34,399 bases of DNA from Lamprocystis purpurea DSM 4197. GTDB lineage: Bacteria; Pseudomonadota; Gammaproteobacteria; Chromatiales; Chromatiaceae. Location of the stretch: contig NZ_KB902519.1 in the NCBI RefSeq assembly GCF_000379525.1, positions 17,991 to 52,389 on the forward strand, read 5' to 3'. This document shows, piece after piece, positions 22,682 to 30,113 of this stretch. The translations under genes and the position numbers were made by a program. Position 1 is the stretch's first letter. Each line of letters starts with the position of its first letter. The notes under the pieces are model-generated. The model did not search any database. It was not told where the DNA came from and worked only from the letters and a program-made list of their open reading frames with translations.

Positions 22682-24264
22682 TACGCAGTAATCTCCAGAC
22701 CTTTGAAGTCCCTCCGACGTTGGAGGGGGTGCGTGAGTTGCGGCGGAAAGTGACCATGGGCCTGGGTTGTACCGGTTTGTCCGAGGCGCGACAGGGCCAA
22801 ATCCTGGTGGCGGTCTCCGAGTTGGCGACGAATCTGGTGCAACACAGCCGACCGGTACCGGACTGGATTCGCGTTCGGCTGTCGCGTGAGCGGGGTCAGT
22901 GGCGCCTGGAGATCATCGATAACGGCGCGCCGTTGCAGGATTGGCGGGAGCGACTCAGCACGGCCGATATCGACGGAGAGAGTATTGTCGCGCGGGATCA
23001 CGGCAGAGGACTTGCCCTGGTCGCCGCCATGTTTCCGGATGCGCTCTACGAGCCTCGTCCATCGGCGCGTGATTTCAACCGGTGGCGCCTCAGTCTGGGC
23101 GAGAGCAGTGTCAGCGTCGCGGTGATCGATGATGACGTGGTGCAGTTGCGGGTGATGGCGGCCTATCTCTCCGAGGCTTACCAGGTCATGCCGTTCTCTC
23201 AACCCTTGGTCGCCATAGAGCAACTGCGGCGGGCGCCGCCCGATCTGGTGCTCGCCGACATCCATATGCCGGGAATGGATGGCCTGGAACTGCGCCGCCG
23301 CCTGGCCGACGATCCGGCCACCGAGTTGGTCCCCTTCATCTTCATGACCGAAACCCGCGACGAAATGGTGCGGGAGCAGGCGGATCTGCTGGGGATCGAT
23401 GATTTTCTGCTGAAGCCGATACGCAAGCGCCAACTGATCGCGGCGATTCAGCGCACGCTGTATCGCAGCCGCAGTGTGCGCGCGCGGCTCGGTCATCGCA
23501 TCGATGCAGCGATCACCGAAGCCCTGAAGCCCAAGCTGCCCCAGGAACTCGGGGGCTGGCAGGCGGCGGTGCGTTCGGTGGCGGCCGAGGCCGGGGGTGG
23601 GGACTTCATCTCGTTTACGTCGAGCGCCGATCATGCGTGTGTCGTGTTGGTCGATGTGATGGGCCACGGGGTCGCCGCCAAGTTTTTCGCGCACGCCCAT
23701 GCGGGCTACGTCGGCGGATTGTTGCACTCCCGGCCGGATGCCTGGGAACCCGCCCAGTTGTGCCGGGCCATCTCCCAGCGCGTCTTTGAGGATAAACTTA
23801 ATCAATACAGTCTGCTAACCTGCGTGGCGGTGCACCTGGCCCCCTCCGGCTGGGTCGAGATCGCCTGTGCCGGTCATCCGGCGCCGCTGCTGTTGGATGC
23901 CGATGGTGCCCATCAGCTCGACATCGGGGGCGTGCTGCCGGGGTTGCAGTCGGAGTCGGTTTACGACACTCTCTCGCTCAAGTTGCAGGCGGGTGAGCGG
24001 CTGCTGTTGTTCACCGATGGCCTGTTCGAAGGGGCCGTGTCCGGACCTGGCCGCAAGGTGCTGGAACAGGATCTGCTTGCCGCGGCTTGTGACGGCCTGG
24101 CGGCCCCGCTCGCGGCGCAGGCCGACGCGTTGATGGAGACCTTCTTCGCGGTCGCCGGCGAGACCCCGCGGGACGACGCGACCATCATCATCCTTGCACC
24201 CCTTGATCCGTCGGAAGGACAGGTCACAGTTCCCCGCACCGGGACCACTGAAGGCCGCCCGTGA
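22678..24264 (+). CDS. RsbW-like kinase / REC / PP2C phosphatase fusion, SypE-like
   Basis: This 528-residue cytosolic switch protein has three domains. HATPase_c_2 kinase (1-140) has the N-box S-E-L-A-T-N-L-V-Q-H (47-56), D-N-G-A-P (81-85) and G-R-G-L-A-L (109-114). The receiver (146-262) keeps D151-D152, phospho-Asp194 in L-A-D-I-H-M-P, and Lys247. PP2C/SpoIIE phosphatase (about 290-508) has metal-site acids in G-G-D-F (Asp309), D-V-M-G-H-G (Asp326), F-T-D-G-L (Asp447) and D-D-A-T (499-500). This order is that of V. fischeri SypE, which phosphorylates and dephosphorylates SypA. Overlap ATGA couples it to the REC-Hpt gene. The STAS protein at 18032 is the predicted substrate. Confidence 0.93.
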   Translation: MIRSNLQTFEVPPTLEGVRELRRKVTMGLGCTGLSEARQGQILVAVSELATNLVQHSRPVPDWIRVRLSRERGQWRLEIIDNGAPLQDWRERLSTADIDGESIVARDHGRGLALVAAMFPDALYEPRPSARDFNRWRLSLGESSVSVAVIDDDVVQLRVMAAYLSEAYQVMPFSQPLVAIEQLRRAPPDLVLADIHMPGMDGLELRRRLADDPATELVPFIFMTETRDEMVREQADLLGIDDFLLKPIRKRQLIAAIQRTLYRSRSVRARLGHRIDAAITEALKPKLPQELGGWQAAVRSVAAEAGGGDFISFTSSADHACVVLVDVMGHGVAAKFFAHAHAGYVGGLLHSRPDAWEPAQLCRAISQRVFEDKLNQYSLLTCVAVHLAPSGWVEIACAGHPAPLLLDADGAHQLDIGGVLPGLQSESVYDTLSLKLQAGERLLLFTDGLFEGAVSGPGRKVLEQDLLAAACDGLAAPLAAQADALMETFFAVAGETPRDDATIIILAPLDPSEGQVTVPRTGTTEGRP

Positions 24265-24313
24265 CGGCCCTGACAACCCGGCCGCGGCGTATGCGCCGGG
24301 TAAGGCGATATCC

Positions 24314-25711
24314 ATGTCCACCAGTAAGCCCAGAGTTCTGATCATCGAGGACAGCCCCGCCCTGGCGGAGGTCTATCGCAGCTATCTGCGGGGGGAGCCC
24401 TACCAGGTCAAGCACGTCGGCGACGGCAAGAGCGGCATGGCGGAGATCGAGCGCGACCCGCCCGAGGCGCTGCTGCTGGACCTGAAGCTCCCGGATATGG
24501 ACGGCATGGACATCCTCAAGTACATCCATGATCGGCAGATTCCGACCTCGGTGGTGATCATCACCGGTCATGCCTCGGTGGATGTGGCGATCGACGCCAT
24601 GCGCTACGGTGCTTTCGATTTCATCGAGAAGCCGTTCAGCGCCAAACGCGTCAAGGTCACGCTGCGCAACGCGGTGGATCGGCAGAACCTCAATACGCTG
24701 GTCGAGCAAATCCGCGACGACTTCCAACGCGATCATTACCACGGATTCATCGGTTCATCGCTGGCGCTGCAAGCGGTCTATCGCATCATCGACAGCGCCG
24801 CACCGAGCAAGGCGACGGTCTTCATCACCGGGGAGAGCGGGACCGGCAAGGAGGTTTGTGCCGAGGCGATTCACCGGCAAAGCAACCGCCGGGACAAGCC
24901 CTTTATCCCGCTGAACTGCGGCGCCATCCCGCGCGATCTGATGGAGAGCGAGATTTTCGGCCATGTCCGCGGGGCCTTCACCGGGGCCACGCGGGATCGG
25001 GAGGGCGCCGCCGAAATGGCGGACGGCGGGACCCTGTTCCTCGACGAGATCGGGGAGATGGACCTGGACTTGCAAACCAAGCTCCTGCGTTTCGTGCAAA
25101 CCGGGTCCTTTGCGCGGGTCGGGGCGACCCAATTGGTCAAGGTGGATGTCCGTTTCATCTGTGCCACGAATCGCGATCCTCAGAAGGAGGTCGACGAGGG
25201 GCGGTTCCGCGAGGATCTGTTCTATCGCCTGCACGTGATCCCGATCCACCTGCCCGCCCTGCGCGATCGGGTGGATGACATTCTGCTGTTGGCCAATAAC
25301 TTCCTGCGCAAATTCGCCGCGGAGGAGCACAAGGCGTTCCGTGAGTTCGCTCCGGAGGTCGAAGCGGTCTTCCTGGAGTACGACTGGCCGGGCAACATTC
25401 GTCAGTTGCAGAACGTGCTGCGCAACGTCGTGGTGCTTTACGACGCTGAACAAGTCACCCTGGCGATGCTGCCGCCGCCGCTGAATCGGTTCACCGGTCG
25501 CGCCGCTTCCCCGGTGGCGGCGGCCCCGGCAGCGCGGGTGATCGAGACCGGCGCGCAGGAGATCAGGCCGCTGCATGTCATCGAAAAGGAGGCGATCGAG
25601 CGTGCCATCGCGTTCTGCGAGGGGAATATCCCGCGCGCCGCGGTGCTGCTGGAGGTCAGTCCGTCCACCATCTATCGCAAACGCCAGTCCTGGCAATCGG
25701 AAGGAGCCTGA
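24314..25711 (+). CDS. Sigma-54-dependent response regulator, LuxO/SypG-like
   Basis: This 465-residue NtrC-family activator has a receiver (1-125) with Asp56 as phosphoryl site and Lys106. The AAA+ domain (about 143-390) has G-E-S-G-T-G-K-E (173-180), the sigma-54 contact loop G-A-F-T-G-A (219-224), L-F-L-D-E (241-245) and R-E-D-L-F-Y-R-L (299-306). A Fis-type HTH lies at about 436-460. The central-domain wording (G-F-I-G-S-S-L-x-L-Q-A-V-Y-R-I-I-D-S) is that of LuxO/SypG. In V. fischeri SypG activates syp promoters with sigma-54. The ATG at 24314 is chosen because it opens the receiver; it lies 49 bp after the SypE-like gene. Confidence 0.93.
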   Translation: MSTSKPRVLIIEDSPALAEVYRSYLRGEPYQVKHVGDGKSGMAEIERDPPEALLLDLKLPDMDGMDILKYIHDRQIPTSVVIITGHASVDVAIDAMRYGAFDFIEKPFSAKRVKVTLRNAVDRQNLNTLVEQIRDDFQRDHYHGFIGSSLALQAVYRIIDSAAPSKATVFITGESGTGKEVCAEAIHRQSNRRDKPFIPLNCGAIPRDLMESEIFGHVRGAFTGATRDREGAAEMADGGTLFLDEIGEMDLDLQTKLLRFVQTGSFARVGATQLVKVDVRFICATNRDPQKEVDEGRFREDLFYRLHVIPIHLPALRDRVDDILLLANNFLRKFAAEEHKAFREFAPEVEAVFLEYDWPGNIRQLQNVLRNVVVLYDAEQVTLAMLPPPLNRFTGRAASPVAAAPAARVIETGAQEIRPLHVIEKEAIERAIAFCEGNIPRAAVLLEVSPSTIYRKRQSWQSEGA

Positions 25712-25725
25712 CGGGCCACCCTGAC

Positions 25726-26202
25726 ATGCGTCATCGCGCGCTCTGGGTGCTGGCGGCGTTCGTGGCGGCCGCCCTGGTGGGTATGATCGCGGTCAAACTC
25801 GGACCCCTGCTCGTCCCCGCGCCGCGCGTGCTGGCCGTCGCCGAGCCCGACTGTGATCTGCGCGCCGGACCCTGCATCGCGCGCTTCGCGGGCGGCGGCG
25901 AGGTCACTCTTGATCTGGAGCCACGCGGCATCCCGGTGATCCGTCCTTTGGTCCTGCGGGTTGTGGTCCGGGGTCTCGAGGTCAGCACGGTTGCCGTGGA
26001 CTTCGCAGGCGTTGATATGAACATGGGCTACAACCGGCCATCATTGGCACCCGTTGGCTCAGGATCCTGGCGTGGTGCGGGCATGCTGCCCACCTGCGTG
26101 CGGGCCCGGATGCTTTGGGAGGCAAAGGTTCTGCTGACCACTCCGCGCGGACTGTTCGCCGCGCCGTTTCGCTTCGAAACGGATCAATCCGGTCGTCGTT
26201 GA
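25726..26202 (+). CDS. Membrane-anchored or secreted protein of unknown function
   Basis: The 158-residue protein has a hydrophobic N-terminal segment (about 7-28) without a clear cleavage site, then a beta-rich domain expected in the periplasm. Features include V-D-F-A-G-V-D-M-N-M-G-Y-N-R-P, G-S-W-R-G-A-G-M-L-P-T-C, W-E-A-K-V-L-L and a final A-A-P-F-R-F-E-T. The alternating Met/Asp segment and small immunoglobulin-like layout recall FixH/YtkA- or copper-handling proteins, but that is a weak analogy. Two or three cysteines (C-D-L-R-A-G-P-C) could form a disulfide. It begins 14 bp after the response regulator gene and may be cotranscribed. Function is not assigned. Confidence 0.6.
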   Translation: MRHRALWVLAAFVAAALVGMIAVKLGPLLVPAPRVLAVAEPDCDLRAGPCIARFAGGGEVTLDLEPRGIPVIRPLVLRVVVRGLEVSTVAVDFAGVDMNMGYNRPSLAPVGSGSWRGAGMLPTCVRARMLWEAKVLLTTPRGLFAAPFRFETDQSGRR

Positions 26203-26214
26203 GATTCGGGGTAG

Positions 26215-26228
26215 TTGATTTGGATCAA
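26215..26228. promoter_or_regulatory. Perfect FNR/Anr box upstream of glk
   Basis: TTGAT-TTGG-ATCAA matches the FNR consensus TTGATN4ATCAA at every defined position. It lies just after the preceding stop. TATTAG at 26248-26253 is a -10-like hexamer about 20 bp downstream, the geometry of an FNR-activated class II promoter with its site centred near -40. Glk begins 199 bp after the box. Confidence 0.7.
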
Positions 26229-26247
26229 TACGGGGCACTGCCACAGG

Positions 26248-26253
26248 TATTAG
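26248..26253 (+). promoter_or_regulatory. Candidate -10 element of the FNR-dependent glk promoter
   Basis: TATTAG matches four of six TATAAT positions and stands where an FNR site centred near -40 would require a -10. Transcription would begin near 26260, giving a leader of roughly 165 bases before glk. Confidence 0.4.
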
Positions 26254-26427
26254 TCTTGCCGGCGTGGTCGGGCAGTCGTCGCCCGGCCCGCAACCGCTAT
26301 GTTTCGTGGGAGGACTGCTTACGGCTTCGCCGCCCCTCCCCGTCTTGTTATGATTCCGACCTCATAGTCGGTTCCGCGCGCCCGCGGGCAGCGGGGCCGA
26401 TTCGATTCGACAGACGGAGGCTGGGTC

Positions 26428-27414
26428 ATGCGCGTATTGGTCGGCGATATCGGTGGTACCAAGACCGGGCTCGGGGTAGCCGTGATCGACGGCTCGGTGG
26501 TGAGTCTGAGCGGTCAGCGCCGCTATCCGAGCGGCGACTTTGCCTCATTGGAGGCCATCGTCGGCCGCTATCTGGAAGACACCGGGCAGACCCCGGCGAC
26601 CGACTGCCCGTTCGGTGCCTTCGCCATCGCCGGACCCGTGGAGGGTCGGCGCAGTAAGACCACGAATCTGCCCTGGGATGTCGACGCGGACCGCTTGGAG
26701 GGGGCGCTGGGGTTACAGCGTGTCGGTCTGCTCAATGACCTGGAGGCCGTGGCCTGGGGGGTCCCCGCCCTGGGGCCGGACGACCTGGCGGAGCTGCACC
26801 CTGGTGCGGCCGGTGTCGGCCATGCCTGTGTGGTCGCGGCCGGCACCGGTTTGGGCGAGGCCGGACTGTTCTGGGACGGTGCCGGTCATCACCCCTTCGC
26901 CACCGAGGGCGGTCACACCGATTTTGCCCCGGTGGATGAACGGGAGTTCGCCCTGCTGCGTTATCTTCAAGAGCGCTTCGGGCGAGTGAGCTGGGAGCGT
27001 GTCGTTTCCGGGATGGGGATCGCCAACCTTTATGCTTTTCTACTCACCTGGCGCCGGACGCTGACCCCCGACTGGCTGGCCGCCGAGTTCGCCGCGGCGG
27101 ATCAGGCGGCAGCCATTGCGACCGCCGCCGCGGCAGGCCGTTGTCCGATCTGCGTCGAAACCATGGAGATGTTCTTCCAACTCTATGGACGCGAGGCCGG
27201 CAACATGGGCCTCAAACATCTGGCCGTAGGCGGTGTTTATCTGGGCGGGGGGATCGCCCCCAAGAATCTGGAGGCGCTGCGCAGCAGCCGGTTTCTGGAA
27301 GGCTTTTTCGCCAAGGGCCGGATGGAACCGCTGATGCGCCGCATGCCGGTGCGGGTCATCCTGTGCGGGGACACGCCGCTGCTTGGGGCAGCGCGCTACA
27401 TGACTGCCCGCTGA
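26428..27414 (+). CDS. glk: Glucokinase
   Basis: This 328-residue glucokinase of the Glk (PF02685) type forms glucose-6-phosphate from glucose and ATP in the cytosol. It has the phosphate-binding loop G-D-I-G-G-T-K-T (6-13), L-N-D-L-E-A (about 102-107), G-T-G-L-G (138-143 region), E-G-G-H-T-D-F-A-P (about 160-168) and the late G-G-V-Y-L-G-G-G-I-A-P segment. Length is typical. GGAGG lies upstream of ATG. A perfect FNR box about 200 bp upstream suggests induction under low oxygen, fitting glycogen or sugar fermentation in the dark, which is inference. It is followed by a palindrome at 27425 and a CopZ-like gene. Confidence 0.93.
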   Translation: MRVLVGDIGGTKTGLGVAVIDGSVVSLSGQRRYPSGDFASLEAIVGRYLEDTGQTPATDCPFGAFAIAGPVEGRRSKTTNLPWDVDADRLEGALGLQRVGLLNDLEAVAWGVPALGPDDLAELHPGAAGVGHACVVAAGTGLGEAGLFWDGAGHHPFATEGGHTDFAPVDEREFALLRYLQERFGRVSWERVVSGMGIANLYAFLLTWRRTLTPDWLAAEFAAADQAAAIATAAAAGRCPICVETMEMFFQLYGREAGNMGLKHLAVGGVYLGGGIAPKNLEALRSSRFLEGFFAKGRMEPLMRRMPVRVILCGDTPLLGAARYMTAR

Positions 27415-27424
27415 TCGCTTTCGA

Positions 27425-27444
27425 CCGCCGCCGGCCGGCGGCGG
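27425..27444. terminator. Perfect 20-bp GC-only palindrome after glk
   Basis: CCGCCGCCGG-CCGGCGGCGG is fully self-complementary, without loop or following T run. It may impede transcription or protect the glk transcript end; it is not a canonical intrinsic terminator. Confidence 0.35.
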
Positions 27445-27469
27445 CTTACCTGCACTTGGAGCAACGCTG

Positions 27470-27679
27470 ATGTCAATCGAACTCAAGGTCACCGGAATGA
27501 CCTGCCAACACTGCGCCCGTGCCGTCTCGCGGGCGCTGGCATCGGTCCCCGGTGTCGAGGGTGCCGCGGTGAAACTGGAAACCGGCATGGCACTGATCGA
27601 AGGTCAGGTGCCGGCGGAGCCCCTGATTCGCGCCGTGGTCGATGCCGGCTACCAGGCGGAGTTATTCGTCCCCGACTGA
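27470..27679 (+). CDS. CopZ-like heavy-metal-associated (HMA) domain protein
   Basis: This 69-residue single HMA domain has the metal-binding loop G-M-T-C-Q-H-C (residues 9-15), a ferredoxin-like beta-alpha-beta pattern, G-V-E-G-A-A-V at the second strand and A-V-V-D-A-G-Y near the C terminus. CxxC proteins of this size are cytosolic Cu(I) chaperones that deliver to P1B ATPases. No copper ATPase is in the window, so the partner is elsewhere. TTGGAG precedes the start. The gene is 55 bp after glk but the functional link is weak; possible cotranscription is interrupted by the GC palindrome at 27425. Confidence 0.88.
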   Translation: MSIELKVTGMTCQHCARAVSRALASVPGVEGAAVKLETGMALIEGQVPAEPLIRAVVDAGYQAELFVPD

Positions 27680-27711
27680 GCGACGTCCGGATGGTCGGAC
27701 AGGCCCCTCCT

Positions 27712-27807
27712 ATAGCCGTCGAACGTGATAGCCGGACCTAGGGGCGGGTTGCAAACCCGCCCCTACACGCGTGTCTGTCCGGATATCCGAATACGAAGGT
27801 TCTATCG
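27712..27807 (+). repeat. 96-bp hairpin repeat, copy 2
   Basis: It has the same length and orientation as 6584-6679 and starts ATAGCCGTCGAACGTGAT. The core stem is TAGGGGCGGGTT with its complement around a GCA loop (27739-27765). It ends 12 bp before the next start codon. Confidence 0.85.
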
Positions 27808-27819
27808 TCGATCCGCTGA

Positions 27820-28323
27820 ATGTTGGGTGTTCAGATGCTGTCCCACTGCGGCCTGCCGCTCACCTTGCTCCTGCTCTTGCTGCTGGCCAACGGGGCTCCG
27901 GTCGTGTTGGGTCTGCTGTTCGGCGCTGCCGCCGGACCAGTGGACGGGGGGCGGGTGTGGCGGGACGGCCGCCCGGTCTTCGGGCGATCCAAGACCTGGC
28001 GGGGCTTGGCCGCGGCCCTGGTGCTGACACCGGTCGCTGCCTGGATCCTGGGGTGCGGCTGGGAGGTGGGGTTGACCATCGCCCTTGCCGCCATGGTCGG
28101 CGATTTGCTCGCGAGTTTCACCAAGCGCCGGTTGGGGCTCGTCTCCAGTGCGTCGGTGCCGGTATTTGATCAGTTGCCCGAGACGCTGCTGCCGGCCCTG
28201 CTGGTTGCCGAGGCGATGGGTCTCGACTGGGTCGATCTGGGTCTGGCCATCGGTGCCTTCGTGGTCTTGGACCTGGTGCTGACCCCGGTGGGCAAACGGC
28301 TGGCCGGACGGCGACGGCGCTGA
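27820..28323 (+). CDS. CDP-archaeol synthase-like (CarS/DUF46) membrane protein
   Basis: This 167-residue protein has four or five hydrophobic segments. It shows the CarS-family signatures L-L-L-A-N-G-A-P-V (about 20-28), G-R-V-W-R-D-G-R-P-V-F-G-R-S-K-T-W-R-G (about 44-62), M-V-G-D-L-L-A-S-F-x-K-R-R-L-G-L (about 91-106) and F-D-Q-L-P-E-T-L-L-P (about 115-124). CarS transfers CTP onto unsaturated archaeal ether lipids, but bacterial homologues of this size are widespread and unassigned; a CDP-alcohol or CDP-diglyceride role is plausible. ATG at 27835 is an alternative start. It is near a 96-bp repeat, and no lipid gene is adjacent. Confidence 0.8.
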   Translation: MLGVQMLSHCGLPLTLLLLLLLANGAPVVLGLLFGAAAGPVDGGRVWRDGRPVFGRSKTWRGLAAALVLTPVAAWILGCGWEVGLTIALAAMVGDLLASFTKRRLGLVSSASVPVFDQLPETLLPALLVAEAMGLDWVDLGLAIGAFVVLDLVLTPVGKRLAGRRRR

Positions 28324-28389
28324 GTGTGCCCCCGTGATCCGCTGTGCGATGCGCCGCAGCGCGACGGCAAGGCCGCTTCGCTGCCTGGG

Positions 28390-28639
28390 CTAGCAGCCTG
28401 TCGGACTTTAGGCGATTTCCGAATAAGACGCTATCAAGAATCAAGCTCCGTAGGAGCCCGCTTGCGGGCGACGTGACCTGCCGGAATCGCGTCATTGTGC
28501 CCCCACCCGTCGCCCGCAAGCGGGCTCCTACGGGTTGGGTTTCTCGCGGAAATCACCTTACGTTAGATTGTGGAGCAATAAAAAGCCTTTTTGTTGACTC
28601 ATGCCCTTATGCTAGGGGCTAAGTCCGACAGGCTGCTAG
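28390..28639. mobile_element. 250-bp MITE-like element with 19-bp terminal inverted repeats
   Basis: Perfect 19-bp inverted ends at 28390-28408 (CTAGCAGCCTGTCGGACTT) and 28621-28639. CTAG at both tips is a candidate target duplication. Inside is a perfect 26-bp inverted repeat (28448-28473 with 28508-28533, 34-base loop), each arm itself partly palindromic (GCCCGCTTGCGGGC). No transposase is encoded, so it would need one in trans. It fills the space between the convergent CarS-like and kef genes, and its right tip supplies the TAG stop of the kef frame. Confidence 0.8.
28448..28533. repeat. REP-like 26-bp inverted repeat inside the MITE
   Basis: Arms CCGTAGGAGCCCGCTTGCGG... and its complement are perfectly matched over 26 bp. 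It is probably a separate REP element that sits within the MITE. Confidence 0.8.
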
Positions 28640-30070
28640 GGGCCAGGTTCCTGTTTTTCTTCCACGACGGGCAGGTATCCCCAGTCACGGACGCCCTGGA
28701 GGATCAGATCGATATCGTCACCCGGAACATGCAGCATCCGCAGGGCCGTCGCCCCCAGGCGCAAGCTCGCTTCAATTGCTTCCGGATAGGCATGGGTCGC
28801 GCCGGCGTCAAGCAGTTGAGCGCTTGCTTCGAGGTCGCGTGCCCGCGCGATGATCGGAACCTGGGGGCAAGCACCGCGCAGTGCGGAGACGGCGCGTAAC
28901 GCGGTCGCTGAACGGTCGACGGTGATGACGATCAACGAGGCCCGTTCCGCGTGGGCCGCCGCCAGTAGTTCGGGGTCGGCGATGTCGCCGTACAAGACCT
29001 GATGACCCGCGCTGCGGCCCTGTGCCACCCGCTTCGGGTCGGTATCAAAGGCCATGAATGGAACGCCGCTGCTTTGCAGCAGGATCGCGATGGCGTGTCC
29101 GACGCGTCCATAGCCGCCGATCAAGACCTGCGGTGTCGGCGCTTGCGGTAACGGCTCGGTGACCCCGTGCGTCGGGCCCTGGCCGAGGCCGGCCAAGCGT
29201 GTCGCAATAGCCTGGTTGAAGCGAATCAGCAGGGCGCCCGCGATCATGGCGAAGAGCACTGAGGTCAGTGCGATCTGGCCCAGGTGCAGTTCGATGACGG
29301 AACTCGGTCTCGCCGAGCATCATGCCGGCGAGAAAGGCACCGAATGCCAGCGACAGTCCAAGACTGCTGGTGGTCCAGGCCGCCAGCAATGCCACCAACA
29401 GCACCGCGAGCGTAAACAGCTCGGCGGAGCGCCGCTTGGCGACCAGATGGAACAACGGGCGCAGCAACCACCGGCCGACAAAGAAGACGAGTGCGAACGC
29501 GGCCACGGCTTTGATCATCGCCCAGCCGAGTGCGCCGGCCAGGACACCGGCACCGACCGCCGCGCCCAGGACGGGGATGACCACCAGGAAGGGAACCGCC
29601 ATGATGTCCTGAAACACGGAGAGGGCGAGTCCGAGCCGGCCGTGCGGGCTGTTGTCTTCCCCTTGCTCGGCCAGTTGGCTGCCGATGATGGTCGTTGATG
29701 ACTGCGCGAACACGGCCCCGATCACGAACGCGGCGGCGGCGGGGAGTCCGGCCAGCCAGACGATGATGCCGACGACGGCCGTGGTGAATCCGACTTGTGC
29801 GGTTCCCAGTCCAAGCACCTGATGCCTGAGTGCGTGCAGTTGGGGTAAGGAGAAGTTGAGACCGATGGTGAACAACAGGAAGACGACACCGAACTCGGCG
29901 AGCGCTTCGAACTCCGGCACATGGACCGTTGGTCCCGCCGTGTGCGGCCCAAGAATGACACCGACCAGTAAGTAACCGAGGCTGGTTGGAATATGGACTT
30001 GTTGAAACGCGAGGACCACGGCGACGGCCACGCTCAGCAACATCAGGATCTGGGCGAGATGCTCCATCAT
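28636..30070 (-). pseudogene. Broken Kef-type CPA2 cation/proton antiporter with RCK domain
   Basis: The first part starts M-M-E-H-L-A-Q at 30070 and carries the normal N-terminal membrane half, including F-L-L-F-T-I-G-L-N and S-V-F-Q-D-I-M-A-V-P (about 150-160), up to M-L-G-E-T-E-F-R-H at residue 259. Around 29290-29296 the frame shifts. The other frame then gives G-Q-I-A-L-T-S-V-L and a last helix, followed by a complete TrkA-N domain (G-G-Y-G-R-V-G-H). Related antiporters have roughly 110-140 more residues at the junction (the F-R-D-x-L-L-G-L-F-F and G-G-E-F-G-F segments), so there is both an internal deletion and a frameshift. A sequencing or assembly fault is possible. The stop is in the MITE end. 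Confidence 0.82.
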
Positions 30071-30113
30071 CCGGCATCCGCCGACGACTCAGCGATTGCC
30101 GTGGCGCGCGTCC

